NCBI RefSeq assembly: GCF_900130055.1
Contig: NZ_FQXU01000007.1
Location: 1 to 45,013 of the forward strand
Origin: Clostridium intestinale DSM 6191
Lineage (GTDB): Bacteria > Bacillota > Clostridia > Clostridiales > Clostridiaceae
Reading direction: 5' to 3'
DNA length: 45,013 nt
A program made the translations under genes and the position numbers. Below, one piece after another: positions 1 through 8,229 of this stretch (the stretch's first letter is position 1; each line of letters starts with the position of its first letter). The notes beneath the pieces are model-generated. The model ran no database searches. It had not been told where the DNA came from and worked only from the letters and a program-made list of their open reading frames with translations.

Positions 1-165
1 TTCTATAATTTCTACCCCATTTCTTTTACATATTTCCCTTAATATTTTTCCTATCTCTGATTTATACTTCCCATATATTATTTGTCTCCTGTATTTTGGT
101 GCAAATACTATATGATATTGACACCTCCATTTTGTGTGTGATAAGCTTTCTATGTCGTTACCCAT
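1..165 (-). CDS. tnpA: IS200/IS605 transposase TnpA, N-terminal 55 codons (partial)
   Basis: Reading the minus strand from the ATG at 165-163 gives MGNDIESLSHTKWRCQYHI, followed by VFAPKYRRQ. This is the characteristic beginning of the Y1 (HUH) single-strand transposase of IS200-like elements. The HUH motif and catalytic tyrosine lie further downstream, outside the window. The start follows a GGAGG at 172-176. The gene is open to the window edge and shows no frameshift in the visible part, so it may be intact. Confidence 0.85.
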   Translation of the reverse strand, partial: MGNDIESLSHTKWRCQYHIVFAPKYRRQIIYGKYKSEIGKILREICKRNGVEIIE

Positions 166-172
166 ACGACAC

Positions 173-227
173 CTCCTATGATTTATTTGTTTTGCGATTG
201 TCAGTCGCTTTCATTTTATCATAGGAG
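173..227 (-). promoter_or_regulatory. Long hairpin sequestering the tnpA ribosome binding site
   Basis: Perfect 10-bp arms CTCCTATGAT (173-182) and ATCATAGGAG (218-227) enclose a second small stem GCGA/TCGC (194-197/205-208). In the minus-strand transcript the 3' arm contains most of the Shine-Dalgarno GGAGG of tnpA, so folding would hide it. IS200 tnpA is known to be translationally repressed by a 5' UTR structure, and this arrangement matches that principle. Confidence 0.6.
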
Positions 228-293
228 TTTTTTTCTGTTCAGAGCTAAAGCCTTTTTGTCCACCGGCATAGCCGGAGGTTTTCTAGACAAAAA

Positions 294-325
294 TAGCAGA
301 GAATTTTATTAAAAATCCTCTGCTA
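294..325 (-). terminator. Terminator of the ABC transporter operon
   Basis: Arms TAGCAGAG (294-301) and CTCTGCTA (318-325). On the minus strand the stem is followed directly by TTTTTG. It lies 20 bp beyond the stop of the last ABC gene. Confidence 0.75.
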
Positions 326-345
326 CTATTTAATCTATTTTTACT

Positions 346-2097
346 TTATACACTCCAGCCTAAGCTTTCCTTTTGGATGTTATAAAGTTTTTCATACAAT
401 CCTTTATTTTTCATTAAAGTAGTGTGATTACCTTCTTCAACGACTCTACCATTATCTAAAACTATTATTTTATCAGCTCCAACTACAGTTCTTAGTCTAT
501 GTGCAATTACAATAACAGTTTTTCCTTTTATTAATCTTGAAATAGCCTGTTGAATCAAGACTTCATTTTCTGGATCTAAAGAGGCCGTTGCCTCATCAAG
601 AAGAACAATTGGTGCATTTTTAAGTAATGCACGTGCTATAGATATTCTTTGTCTTTCTCCTCCAGATAAAGTGCTTCCATTTTCTCCAAGCAAAGTGTCA
701 TAACCATTTGGTAAGTTAGCTACAAATTCATCACAACAGGCAGCTTTAGCAGCTTCCATAATCTCTTCTCTTGTAGCATCCATATTACCAATTTTTATAT
801 TGTTATATATACTATCATTAAAAAGTACAACATCTTGAAATACAAAAGACATGTAACTCATCAAATGCTCAGGATCAAGACTTTTTACATCAACTCCGCC
901 TATTTTTATTGCACCTTTATTTACATCCCAAAATCTAGCTATTAGTTTTGATATAGTACTTTTACCAGAACCTGACGGGCCTACTAATGCTGTTATACCA
1001 TCAGCTGGAATAGCCATGGTAATATCTTTTATAACTGCTTTTTCTAAAGAATTCACTTCGTTATAAGAGAAAGTTACATTTTCAAAATTAATCTTATAAT
1101 TTCTTAATTCAATATCTGTACTTCCTTCCATAATAGGTGTGTTAATTAAAGTTCTCATTCTTTTTGTTGATAATCTTAGATACAAAAGTTCTGGAAGGAG
1201 TGTTAATTCCACAAGTACCGGACCATATATTCTCACAACAATCAGGAAAAACATAAGTAAGGGAATTAATTCAATTTTTCCACCTGTTAAAAGATAAGTA
1301 CCTACAAAAACTGTAAGGCCCACACCAGCTTGTACAATAATTTGTGCCCCTGTAACAAATATTCCAGTTCCAAACTCCATTTGAATAGCCATCTTTTTCA
1401 TATTTTTAAGAGCGTCATCAAGCTTCTCAAACTTTTCTCCATCTAAACCACAAGCTTTAATTACCTTAATCCCTTCTAAATACTCTTGTACTTGGTCAGA
1501 AGCTCTAAGTTTAGCCTCTATTTGTTTTCCACTTAACTTATTTTGTATTTTTTTACTACCCAAGATAATGAAAAATGCTATTGGCACAGTACAAAAAACT
1601 GTTAATGCTAATCTCCAATCAAAAAATCCAAGAAGTATAGTTATAACTGATATAGAAATTCCATTTGAAATTAATTGAGGAATAATATGACTAAGAACAT
1701 GTTCAGTCGTTGCACAATCCCCCATCATATTTGTTGTAAGCTCTGATAAATCCTTCGAATTAAAAAAGCTCATTGGAAGTTTTCTTATATGTTCGGCTAT
1801 ACTTATACGTGTTGCCTCTGCTTCATTATAAGAAGTTACATAGGTTTTCTTATAATCATTTTTATTTGCAAGAAAAACTAAAATTGCAGCTACTATTCCA
1901 GCCCCCAAAAGCATCCACATCTTTTCCCAAGATATCTCCTCTTTCATAAGTGGTTTTAAAAGTTCTTTAAATATCTCTATTGTTATTCCAAAAGGTAGCA
2001 TAAGAGAAAAGTTTGTTATGGTACAGGCTAAAATTGCCTTCCTTAAATCTGAATATCCTTTATCACTTAGAAATAAGACTTCTTTTAATTTAAACAT
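346..2097 (-). CDS. ABC transporter fused permease/ATPase, second half of heterodimer (YbtPQ/IrtAB-like)
   Basis: This is a 583-residue fused ABC protein. Residues 1 to about 310 carry the membrane segments of a type IV (exporter-fold) ABC domain. The C-terminal ATPase has Walker A GPSGSGKST near residue 375, signature LSGGERQ near 478 and Walker B VLLDEAT near 500. The start ATG overlaps the stop of the upstream partner by 8 bp, behind a GGGGGGG run, indicating translational coupling and a heterodimer. Transporters of this fold beside an AraC regulator and Fur boxes include siderophore importers such as YbtPQ and IrtAB. I therefore infer a role in ferric-siderophore import, or else export of an iron-related compound. 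Multidrug export is the alternative; direction cannot be read from the sequence. Confidence 0.8.
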   Translation of the reverse strand: MFKLKEVLFLSDKGYSDLRKAILACTITNFSLMLPFGITIEIFKELLKPLMKEEISWEKMWMLLGAGIVAAILVFLANKNDYKKTYVTSYNEAEATRISIAEHIRKLPMSFFNSKDLSELTTNMMGDCATTEHVLSHIIPQLISNGISISVITILLGFFDWRLALTVFCTVPIAFFIILGSKKIQNKLSGKQIEAKLRASDQVQEYLEGIKVIKACGLDGEKFEKLDDALKNMKKMAIQMEFGTGIFVTGAQIIVQAGVGLTVFVGTYLLTGGKIELIPLLMFFLIVVRIYGPVLVELTLLPELLYLRLSTKRMRTLINTPIMEGSTDIELRNYKINFENVTFSYNEVNSLEKAVIKDITMAIPADGITALVGPSGSGKSTISKLIARFWDVNKGAIKIGGVDVKSLDPEHLMSYMSFVFQDVVLFNDSIYNNIKIGNMDATREEIMEAAKAACCDEFVANLPNGYDTLLGENGSTLSGGERQRISIARALLKNAPIVLLDEATASLDPENEVLIQQAISRLIKGKTVIVIAHRLRTVVGADKIIVLDNGRVVEEGNHTTLMKNKGLYEKLYNIQKESLGWSV

Positions 2098-3904
2098 TTA
2101 CTTCCCCCCCTTTAGTACCTATTTTCCAATCAAGAGATTTTGTATACATTTCCCACATATCATGGTATTTGCCTTTTTCCCGAATAAGGTTGTCATGTGT
2201 ACCTTCTTCAACTAAACTCCCTTTTTGCATAACTAATATTCTATTTGCACTCCTTATTGTTGATAAGCGATGTGCTATTATTATAACTGTTTTATTTTGA
2301 ATTAATTTTTCAAAAGCTTTTTGAATCAAGTATTCATTTTCTGGATCAGAAAAAGCTGTAGCCTCATCTAGTACTATTATAGGTGCATTTTTAACGATAG
2401 CCCTTGCTATTACTATACGCTGTCTTTCCCCTCCTGATAGATGAACTCCTTTTGTTCCAATTACAGTATTATAACCATTTGGAAGTTTCATTATAAACTC
2501 ATGACATTGAGCAGCTTTAGCTGCTTCAATAACCTCTTTATCTGATGCATTTTGATTTCCTATTCTTATGTTATCCATTATACTTTGCTTAAATAGAAAC
2601 ACATCTTGAAACACAAAACTAACCATGTCCATTAAATGAGAAAGACTAATATTGCGTATATCTACTCCTCCGATTTCTATACTTCCTTCAGTTACATCAT
2701 AAAAACGAGGAATTAAATGAGCAATTGTACTTTTGCCTCCTCCAGAAGGTCCAACTATAGCAGTTACTTCTCCCTGAATAGCCTTAAAGGATAAATCTTT
2801 TAGTGCTGAAGTCTCATTATCTTCATCATATGAAAAAGAAACATTATTAAAGGAAATAGAATAATCTTTTGGCTTTTCTAAGCTATCTTTATCTTTTAAT
2901 ACTTCTTTATTAAGTATTCCATCCATTCTCTCTACTCCCCCTATAATCTGCATACCATTACTTGATACATACATTATTTTCATCATTACGGAAGATATTG
3001 ATGGAACAAAAATAAGATAAAATATAAAAGTTATGGAGAAAGATTCATAGTCATTAGTTTTACTACCAATGAATATCCCTACAGGAATTAAGAATAAGTA
3101 TATGTTATTTACTATTGTAGTAAAGCCTGACATATAGTTTTCCCAGCTTAAGGTATATGGAATTACAAAACTAGTATACCTTTTGATAGTCTCATGGAGT
3201 CTTCTAAAAGAATATACTGTCTGCTTAAAGGCCTTAACAACTGAAATACCACGAATATATTCTACTGATGCGTTGTTCATATCTTCTAGAGACATCTGAT
3301 AGTTTTTCATCATAGCTTTTGCGCCTTCATTTCCATAGGCTTTAAATTCAAGCATAAAAGCTATAACTATACCAACTAAAGCTGCTAGTCCAAATCTCCA
3401 GTCAACTCCAAGAAGAATTATAAGCATAATTATAGGAGCTACAAAGGCTGCTACTATATCAGGAAGCTGGTGGGCTATAAACCCTTCTATTTTTTCAATA
3501 TTTTCATCCATTATTTTACGCATCTTTCCACTGCCAATGGTCAAATGAAACCCTAATGGAAGTTTTGCTAAATGAGATGCAAAATTTACTTTTAATTCAT
3601 AAAGTGTTCCAAATGCCGCAAGATGAGAACACACTAAAGCACCAAAATACAATAAAATATTTAATATTATTCCTCCAAAAGCTATCCATCCAAAGTTTAA
3701 TGTTTTTTCTACATCCAAACTATTGAAATTTGGATAACTCCCCATTATTTCGCCTATGATATAATAAATGGCTATATATGGAACAAAAGAAGCTATTGAT
3801 GCTAAAGCTGAAAGTATGACCGAGCTAATCATTAAAGGTTTTTTAGTAGTAGCAAGTTCCATAAGTCTTGCTACACCAGTTTTATGTTTTATATTTTTCT
3901 CCAC
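2090..3904 (-). CDS. ABC transporter fused permease/ATPase, first half of heterodimer (YbtPQ/IrtAB-like)
   Basis: About 604 residues: an N-terminal six-helix ABC membrane domain and a C-terminal ATPase with Walker A GPSGGGKST, signature LSGGERQ and Walker B IVLDEAT. It is a paralog of the following gene and its presumed partner. An upstream TTG (3922) is in frame, but I prefer GTG at 3904 because AGAGGG lies 6 nt before it; the GGAGG further up (3949-3953) is 26 nt from the TTG. The ATPase motifs look complete in both halves, so there is no obvious dead site. A Fur box lies about 55 bp upstream, which suggests repression when iron is plentiful. Confidence 0.8.
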   Translation of the reverse strand: MEKNIKHKTGVARLMELATTKKPLMISSVILSALASIASFVPYIAIYYIIGEIMGSYPNFNSLDVEKTLNFGWIAFGGIILNILLYFGALVCSHLAAFGTLYELKVNFASHLAKLPLGFHLTIGSGKMRKIMDENIEKIEGFIAHQLPDIVAAFVAPIIMLIILLGVDWRFGLAALVGIVIAFMLEFKAYGNEGAKAMMKNYQMSLEDMNNASVEYIRGISVVKAFKQTVYSFRRLHETIKRYTSFVIPYTLSWENYMSGFTTIVNNIYLFLIPVGIFIGSKTNDYESFSITFIFYLIFVPSISSVMMKIMYVSSNGMQIIGGVERMDGILNKEVLKDKDSLEKPKDYSISFNNVSFSYDEDNETSALKDLSFKAIQGEVTAIVGPSGGGKSTIAHLIPRFYDVTEGSIEIGGVDIRNISLSHLMDMVSFVFQDVFLFKQSIMDNIRIGNQNASDKEVIEAAKAAQCHEFIMKLPNGYNTVIGTKGVHLSGGERQRIVIARAIVKNAPIIVLDEATAFSDPENEYLIQKAFEKLIQNKTVIIIAHRLSTIRSANRILVMQKGSLVEEGTHDNLIREKGKYHDMWEMYTKSLDWKIGTKGGEVNV

Positions 3905-3960
3905 ATTTATCCCTCTTTTCAATTTTAAAATTTTTATAAAAATTTATACCTCCTTATTAT

Positions 3961-3975
3961 TGATAATCATTATCG
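3961..3975. promoter_or_regulatory. Fur box upstream of the ABC transporter genes
   Basis: TGATAATCATTATCG matches the 7-1-7 Fur consensus TGATAATNATTATCA at all informative positions but the last. It sits between the ABC start and the AraC gene, next to an AT-rich TATAAA that could be a -10 element on the minus strand. Confidence 0.75.
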
Positions 3976-4104
3976 CTTTATAACTAAAAAAAATATCCTA
4001 TTTAACTAGGACACTTTTCCTTACACAACTTATAATAGCTAAAATTCTTTATTTTTATCTACTTCTAAAAGACATTTAACTAGCTCTTAAAGACATACTA
4101 TTTG

Positions 4105-5094
4105 TTACTTTGTTCTTGATTTAGAATATTCACTTGGACTAAACCCATATCGTTCTTTAAAACTCCTGCTAAAGTAACCTATGTTACTGTACCCAACCAT
4201 ACTCGCTGCTTCTTTAACCTTAACTTCTGATTTATCTAATAACTCTCTAGCTTTATCCATTCTCTTTTCAACAACGTATTCATATATATTTTTCCCAAAT
4301 ACTTTCTTGAAATTATTTTTAAGTTTTGTTTGGCTTATAAAGGCTAACTTTGAAAGTTCATTGATAGTTAAAGGTTCAACATAATTACTATCTATTATAT
4401 CCTTTATTTTAGTTATATTTTGGAGATCTTCTCTACTAATGTTTCCTTCTATTTTCTGAATTACACTGTTATCCTTTAAGTCATTAGCAATAGTAGTTAA
4501 TAACTCAAGAATTTTTCCTTCTATATACAAAGTTTTTAAGCTTCCTGAGTAGTTGCACGCTAAAATATCTTTAAGAATTAATTTACTCTTGAGTGACATA
4601 GATATCTTACTTAGTTTTCCTACAGAAAAATCTGAAATAAATTCTTTAGTAAAATGTTCATCTATTATATTTCTAAATCTCTTTTCATCTATTCCCATTC
4701 CAAGCCCCATATATCTTTCCCCTGCATTCATTTGGCTTTTTGTAATAAATTCATAGCTATTATGTATAAAACACTGATCTTTTTCTAATATAAAGCTATC
4801 TTTACTATTTATATTTTTCCACTCAAAAAAATCAGAAACGCAAAAAGATAAAAATAAACAATTAACCTTGGCAATTTCATTAAAAATAATGTTTTCATTA
4901 AAAGTGAAATCGCCAATAGTTATCTTCATACTTTCATTAGGAATAATTGAGGAAAAATATCCTCTCCCCAAATTCTTAGGTACTTCATAAAAATAATCAT
5001 AACTATCTGAATTAAGTATATTTTCAATAGTACTTTCTTTAATACTATCTTTCTTATCTATAACTTCAACATAAGTACACATTTTATCATACAT
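4105..5094 (-). CDS. AraC-family transcriptional regulator (YbtA-like context)
   Basis: A 329-residue protein. The C-terminal 100 residues form two helix-turn-helix motifs of the AraC/XylS type (LTINELSKLAFISQTKLKNN, then the second HTH ending in GYFSRSFKERYGFSPSEY). The N-terminal 220 residues are the ligand-sensing part and resemble no effector domain I can name. The ATG follows GGGAGG by 6 nt. The gene lies about 200 bp upstream of, and in the same direction as, the ABC pair, and has its own Fur-like box. AraC regulators in siderophore loci often bind the ferric siderophore and activate the transporter; that role is inferred here. Confidence 0.8.
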   Translation of the reverse strand: MYDKMCTYVEVIDKKDSIKESTIENILNSDSYDYFYEVPKNLGRGYFSSIIPNESMKITIGDFTFNENIIFNEIAKVNCLFLSFCVSDFFEWKNINSKDSFILEKDQCFIHNSYEFITKSQMNAGERYMGLGMGIDEKRFRNIIDEHFTKEFISDFSVGKLSKISMSLKSKLILKDILACNYSGSLKTLYIEGKILELLTTIANDLKDNSVIQKIEGNISREDLQNITKIKDIIDSNYVEPLTINELSKLAFISQTKLKNNFKKVFGKNIYEYVVEKRMDKARELLDKSEVKVKEAASMVGYSNIGYFSRSFKERYGFSPSEYSKSRTK

Positions 5095-5138
5095 ATTTAT
5101 CCTCCCTTTAATAATAATAAACTAATATCACAGCTAAT

Positions 5139-5153
5139 TGAAAATTATTATCA
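5139..5153. promoter_or_regulatory. Fur box upstream of the AraC regulator
   Basis: TGAAAATTATTATCA matches the 7-1-7 Fur consensus with one mismatch (position 4). It lies 45 bp upstream of the regulator start. With the box at 3961, both the regulator and the transporter genes carry a site, which strengthens each call. Confidence 0.65.
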
Positions 5154-5227
5154 ACTAAATAGTAACCCTATGTCTTTATACTGTCAATGATTAAATGTAA
5201 TTATTTGCCTAATAATCAAACAAAAAA

Positions 5228-5262
5228 AAGAAACCATTCAAAAGTCGCTTGAATAGTTTCTT
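5228..5262 (-). terminator. Terminator of the NlpC/P60-like gene
   Basis: Near-perfect stem AAGAAACCATTCAA / TTGAATAGTTTCTT. On the minus strand it is followed by a run of eight T. It is 15 bp past the stop at 5278. Confidence 0.75.
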
Positions 5263-5277
5263 ATACAAAACTTAATT

Positions 5278-5955
5278 TTATTTTTTCATTAATCTTATGG
5301 GAATATAACCATCTTTAATTAGAGCTTTCTTAGAGCGTACATCTTTTCTTGCTACTGGAACAGATCCATTAGGTGTATTTATAACTACATTTTGTTCATA
5401 TATTATGAGTTCATCTTTATTTTCCTTATTAGTTTCAACATATAGTATTACGTGACCTTTTCCTTTACCATCATCTAAAAGAAGGGCATCAGCTGGTTTA
5501 ATATCATCCCATGAAATTTTTTTAATATATCTTCCATCTATTTTTTCCTTTTTCTCTACTGCATTATACAAGGTTAATGTAGTTTGTCTACTTATTCCCC
5601 AAGTTGCACTTACATAGCCCGAGCAGTCATTACCATATAACTCACTGCTATTTTTTATCTTTTTTAAAAACTCTTTAGCTGAAGTTGCTTGATAAACATC
5701 CATACTATAAGGTATTCCAGTATAAGTTTTTCCTTTAGAGAAAGTAAACTTTGCACTTTTGTCATTTAAATCATATTTAGGAGTCCATTTTACATTTGCC
5801 ATTTCCTCAGCTTTTTTAAGAATTTCTTTTCTAGTGGAATCTGATATTTCCTTATTGCTTGAACCACTAAAAAGTATAAATACACAAAAAATAATAAGTA
5901 ATCCTATTGGTATTAAAAATATGTTTATTATAGTCCTATAACCTTTAGTTCTCAT
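5278..5955 (-). CDS. Membrane-anchored NlpC/P60-like cysteine peptidase or amidase
   Basis: 225 residues. An N-terminal membrane segment (about residues 9-30, ending near FSGSS) anchors the protein with the rest outside. The catalytic domain shows NDCSGYVSATWG, with the nucleophile candidate Cys111, and GHVILYVE, with His168. A polar residue in YEQN (about 186-189) could complete the triad. This layout is that of NlpC/P60-type cell-wall endopeptidases and their amidase relatives, but sequence outside the motifs is divergent. ATG follows AAGGTGA. The gene is monocistronic, with its own terminator. The substrate is unknown; peptidoglycan stem peptides are the usual target of the family. Confidence 0.65.
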   Translation of the reverse strand: MRTKGYRTIINIFLIPIGLLIIFCVFILFSGSSNKEISDSTRKEILKKAEEMANVKWTPKYDLNDKSAKFTFSKGKTYTGIPYSMDVYQATSAKEFLKKIKNSSELYGNDCSGYVSATWGISRQTTLTLYNAVEKKEKIDGRYIKKISWDDIKPADALLLDDGKGKGHVILYVETNKENKDELIIYEQNVVINTPNGSVPVARKDVRSKKALIKDGYIPIRLMKK

Positions 5956-6070
5956 GTATTCACCTTACCTTAATACTAAATTTCTGTCTTTTCAATATTA
6001 TTCAACATAAGGTAGGTATATTCACTTATTAGAAATATTTTATGTTTACTACATCATACTTTTTTATTTG

Positions 6071-7078
6071 TTAAAATCCATCCTTATAATATTCAGTTTC
6101 TTTAAAAGTAGTGTACAAATTAGATTTATCTATAGCTATTGGTTCAATTAATATAGATGGTACATCTTTTTTCCCGTTATTTTTAATAGCATTATAATCT
6201 ATATATTTTCCTTCAACCAATTTTATAGCTGTTTCTATAGCTACCTTCCCGAGTTCTCTTGAATCTTTTAATACAGTCATGCTTTGGGTCCCTTGAATTA
6301 TTCTTTGGATTGCAGCTAAATCGGCATCTTGCCCAGTAACTGCAACTTTTCCAGCTAGTCCTTGATTTTCTAATGCCTTAATTGAAGCCCCAGCTATTGC
6401 ATCATTTGGTGATAATATAGCATCAACCCTATTACCGCTTTTAACCAAGGCCTCCTCAACTATTTTAAAGGCATTATCTGGATCCCAGCCCTTTACTACT
6501 TGATCTGTAACAACTCGAATTTCTCTCATAAAAATAAGCGGCTGAATATAAGTCATAGCTCCCTCTCTAAGTAGTCCTTCACTTGGTTCTCCTGATAGAA
6601 GTATATAATTACCTTTAGGTACATTTTTAGTTAAATATCTTCCTTGAAATTCCCCTACTCTAACTATATTAAAACTTATATACACATCTACCTCTGAATT
6701 TTTTATTAATAAGTCATAAGATATAACCTTAATACCAGATTCTTTAGCTTTATTAACTAATGATGCTTCATCACCATGATCTATAGACGTAATAATCAAC
6801 GCATTTACCCCTTCAGACATAAGCTTCTCTACAGCAATTCTCTGCTTTTCTATATTAAAATCATTATATTCTATTTTTATATTAACTTCTCTAAGTCTTG
6901 CTTCTCTCTCCATTGCCTCTTTATCTCTAACCCATCTAGACTCTCTTTGATTAGGCAAAATAACTCCTATAAATACATGATGTCTAGCTCTTTTTATATC
7001 ATTTTTCTCTAAACCTAATATATCAAAATTAATATACCTTATTGGAACACTAAAAACTTCTGGTTTTGATAAATACAT
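6071..7078 (-). CDS. Orphan sugar-binding-protein-like protein without signal peptide (XylF-like), copy 1
   Basis: 335 residues with the fold of periplasmic binding protein family 4 (xylose/ribose type): IGVILPNQRESRWVRDKEAM near the start, then the VNALIITSIDHGDEA segment, PKGNYILLSGEPS, VDAILSPNDAIAG and VTGQDADLAAIQRI. XylF-type proteins are normally secreted lipoproteins. This one has neither a signal peptide nor a lipobox, beginning MYLSKPEVFSVPIRY. I chose ATG 7078 (AGGTGG 5 nt upstream), which aligns with the starts of the two paralogs at 24488 and 25588. No ABC permease or ATPase, and no kinase, lies beside it. It may be a cytosolic sugar sensor; function unknown. Confidence 0.7.
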   Translation of the reverse strand: MYLSKPEVFSVPIRYINFDILGLEKNDIKRARHHVFIGVILPNQRESRWVRDKEAMEREARLREVNIKIEYNDFNIEKQRIAVEKLMSEGVNALIITSIDHGDEASLVNKAKESGIKVISYDLLIKNSEVDVYISFNIVRVGEFQGRYLTKNVPKGNYILLSGEPSEGLLREGAMTYIQPLIFMREIRVVTDQVVKGWDPDNAFKIVEEALVKSGNRVDAILSPNDAIAGASIKALENQGLAGKVAVTGQDADLAAIQRIIQGTQSMTVLKDSRELGKVAIETAIKLVEGKYIDYNAIKNNGKKDVPSILIEPIAIDKSNLYTTFKETEYYKDGF

Positions 7079-7113
7079 ATTTACCACCTATCTAATTTTT
7101 ATCCTATAATTTA

Positions 7114-7142
7114 ATATTCAAATTATAGACATATAAGTACAA
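7114..7142 (-). promoter_or_regulatory. Shared upstream element of the sugar-binding-like paralogs, copy 1
   Basis: On the minus strand TTGTAC (7142-7137) and GAATAT (7119-7114) are separated by exactly 17 bp. The same pair at the same spacing precedes the paralogs at 25501 and 26628. In this copy the GAATAT lies in the loop of an inverted repeat, CTATAATTT/AAATTATAG (7104-7128). Promoter function is inferred. Confidence 0.55.
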
Positions 7143-7192
7143 CTTTCATTACCTAAATGAAACATTTTATGAAATTTATTAGCTTACACTAA

Positions 7193-7229
7193 AATAAACC
7201 TCATACATTATATAAATGTGAGGTTTATT
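7193..7229 (-). terminator. Terminator of the sucrose operon
   Basis: Arms AATAAACCTCA (7193-7203) and TGAGGTTTATT (7219-7229), 14 bp after the stop of the LacI gene. TTTTAG follows on the minus strand. Confidence 0.7.
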
Positions 7230-7243
7230 TGTTTAAATTATTA

Positions 7244-8215
7244 TTAAGTTGTTTTTCTTTCAACTAAAGTTATAGGTACAATATTTTCAAGTTCTACTTC
7301 TCTATTTTCAATTTTATTTATTAATACCTTTATAAGAAGCTTTCCAATATCCTCTATTGGCTGTTTTATCGTAGTTAAAGGTGGAACTATTAAAGATGCT
7401 ATATTAATGTCGTCATAACCTACAATTTTGATATCCTCAGGTATTTTTTTGTTAAGCTCATTACCAACTTGAATTAGGGATGCAGCTATCATATCACTAC
7501 TTGCAAATACTCCATCAATATCTGGATGTTCTTTAAAAAGCTTGTATGCAAGTTTTTTATAATTCTCAACTATATCAAGTTTTTCCTCCATAACTACGTA
7601 GCTAACTCCTCTTTCCTTTACTACATCCATAAAAGCCTCATACCTTCTATTAGCTGGTGTACTTAGTTTTAATGGACCACTTATATGAGCTATTTTTCTA
7701 CATCCTTTATCAATTAAAAGATTGGTTGCAAGTACTCCACCTCTATAATTGTCAGAGGTTACAAAGGGTATATCCATAGAAAAATCTCTATCTATAGCTA
7801 CAATAGGTAATTTTGAACTTAAATACTCTGATGGATCTAGGGTATGACTTCCTATTATAACTCCATCTACCTGATTTCTTTTAAGCATTTCTATATAATC
7901 TTTTTCTTTTTCCTTCTCTTCATATGAGTTGCATATAAGTACCTTATAGTTTTCCTTATAAGCATAATACTCTATATAATTAGTTAACTCTCCAAAAAAT
8001 GGATGAGCAACATTAGGTACTATTAAGCCAATGATATTGGATTTTTTCTTTAGTAAAGAACGCGCCACTTCATTTGGTTGATAATTAAGTTCTCTCATGG
8101 CTTCATATACCTTATTTCTTGTAGCTTCACTTATATATCCTCTGTTATTTAAGACCCTTGAAACTGTTGTTACTGTTACCTCTGCTATCTTTGCTACATC
8201 TTTTATAGTTGCCAT
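7244..8215 (-). CDS. scrR: LacI-family repressor, probable sucrose operon regulator
   Basis: 323 residues. The N-terminal LacI HTH is clear (ATIKDVAKIAEVTVTTVSRV, then a hinge with LNYQPNEVARSL). A periplasmic-binding-protein-like effector domain follows, with IIGLIVPNVAHPFFGEL, VDGVIIGSH and VFASSDMIA. It starts 14 bp after the sucrose phosphorylase stop and is the last gene of the operon before a terminator. It most likely binds the palindrome at 10733-10756 over the operon promoter and so controls its own synthesis. The effector is probably a sucrose-derived sugar or phosphate. The gene symbol rests on context. Confidence 0.75.
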   Translation of the reverse strand: MATIKDVAKIAEVTVTTVSRVLNNRGYISEATRNKVYEAMRELNYQPNEVARSLLKKKSNIIGLIVPNVAHPFFGELTNYIEYYAYKENYKVLICNSYEEKEKEKDYIEMLKRNQVDGVIIGSHTLDPSEYLSSKLPIVAIDRDFSMDIPFVTSDNYRGGVLATNLLIDKGCRKIAHISGPLKLSTPANRRYEAFMDVVKERGVSYVVMEEKLDIVENYKKLAYKLFKEHPDIDGVFASSDMIAASLIQVGNELNKKIPEDIKIVGYDDINIASLIVPPLTTIKQPIEDIGKLLIKVLINKIENREVELENIVPITLVERKTT

Positions 8216-8229
8216 AATAATTCCCTTCT

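Larger units (their letters stand above)
1..290 (-). mobile_element. IS200/IS605-family element, left end (truncated by window edge)
   Basis: The segment holds the start of a Y1 transposase gene and, upstream of it, an imperfect palindrome at 260-278 (arms CCGGC/GCCGG closed by a 3-nt loop, with an A-A mismatch and two further G-C pairs). Subterminal imperfect hairpins of this kind are what Y1 transposases recognise at IS200/IS605 ends. The outer boundary is not certain; it probably lies between 280 and 293, beside the terminator of the neighbouring ABC genes. Only the left end is visible, so I cannot say whether a tnpB/IscB partner exists. Confidence 0.75.
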
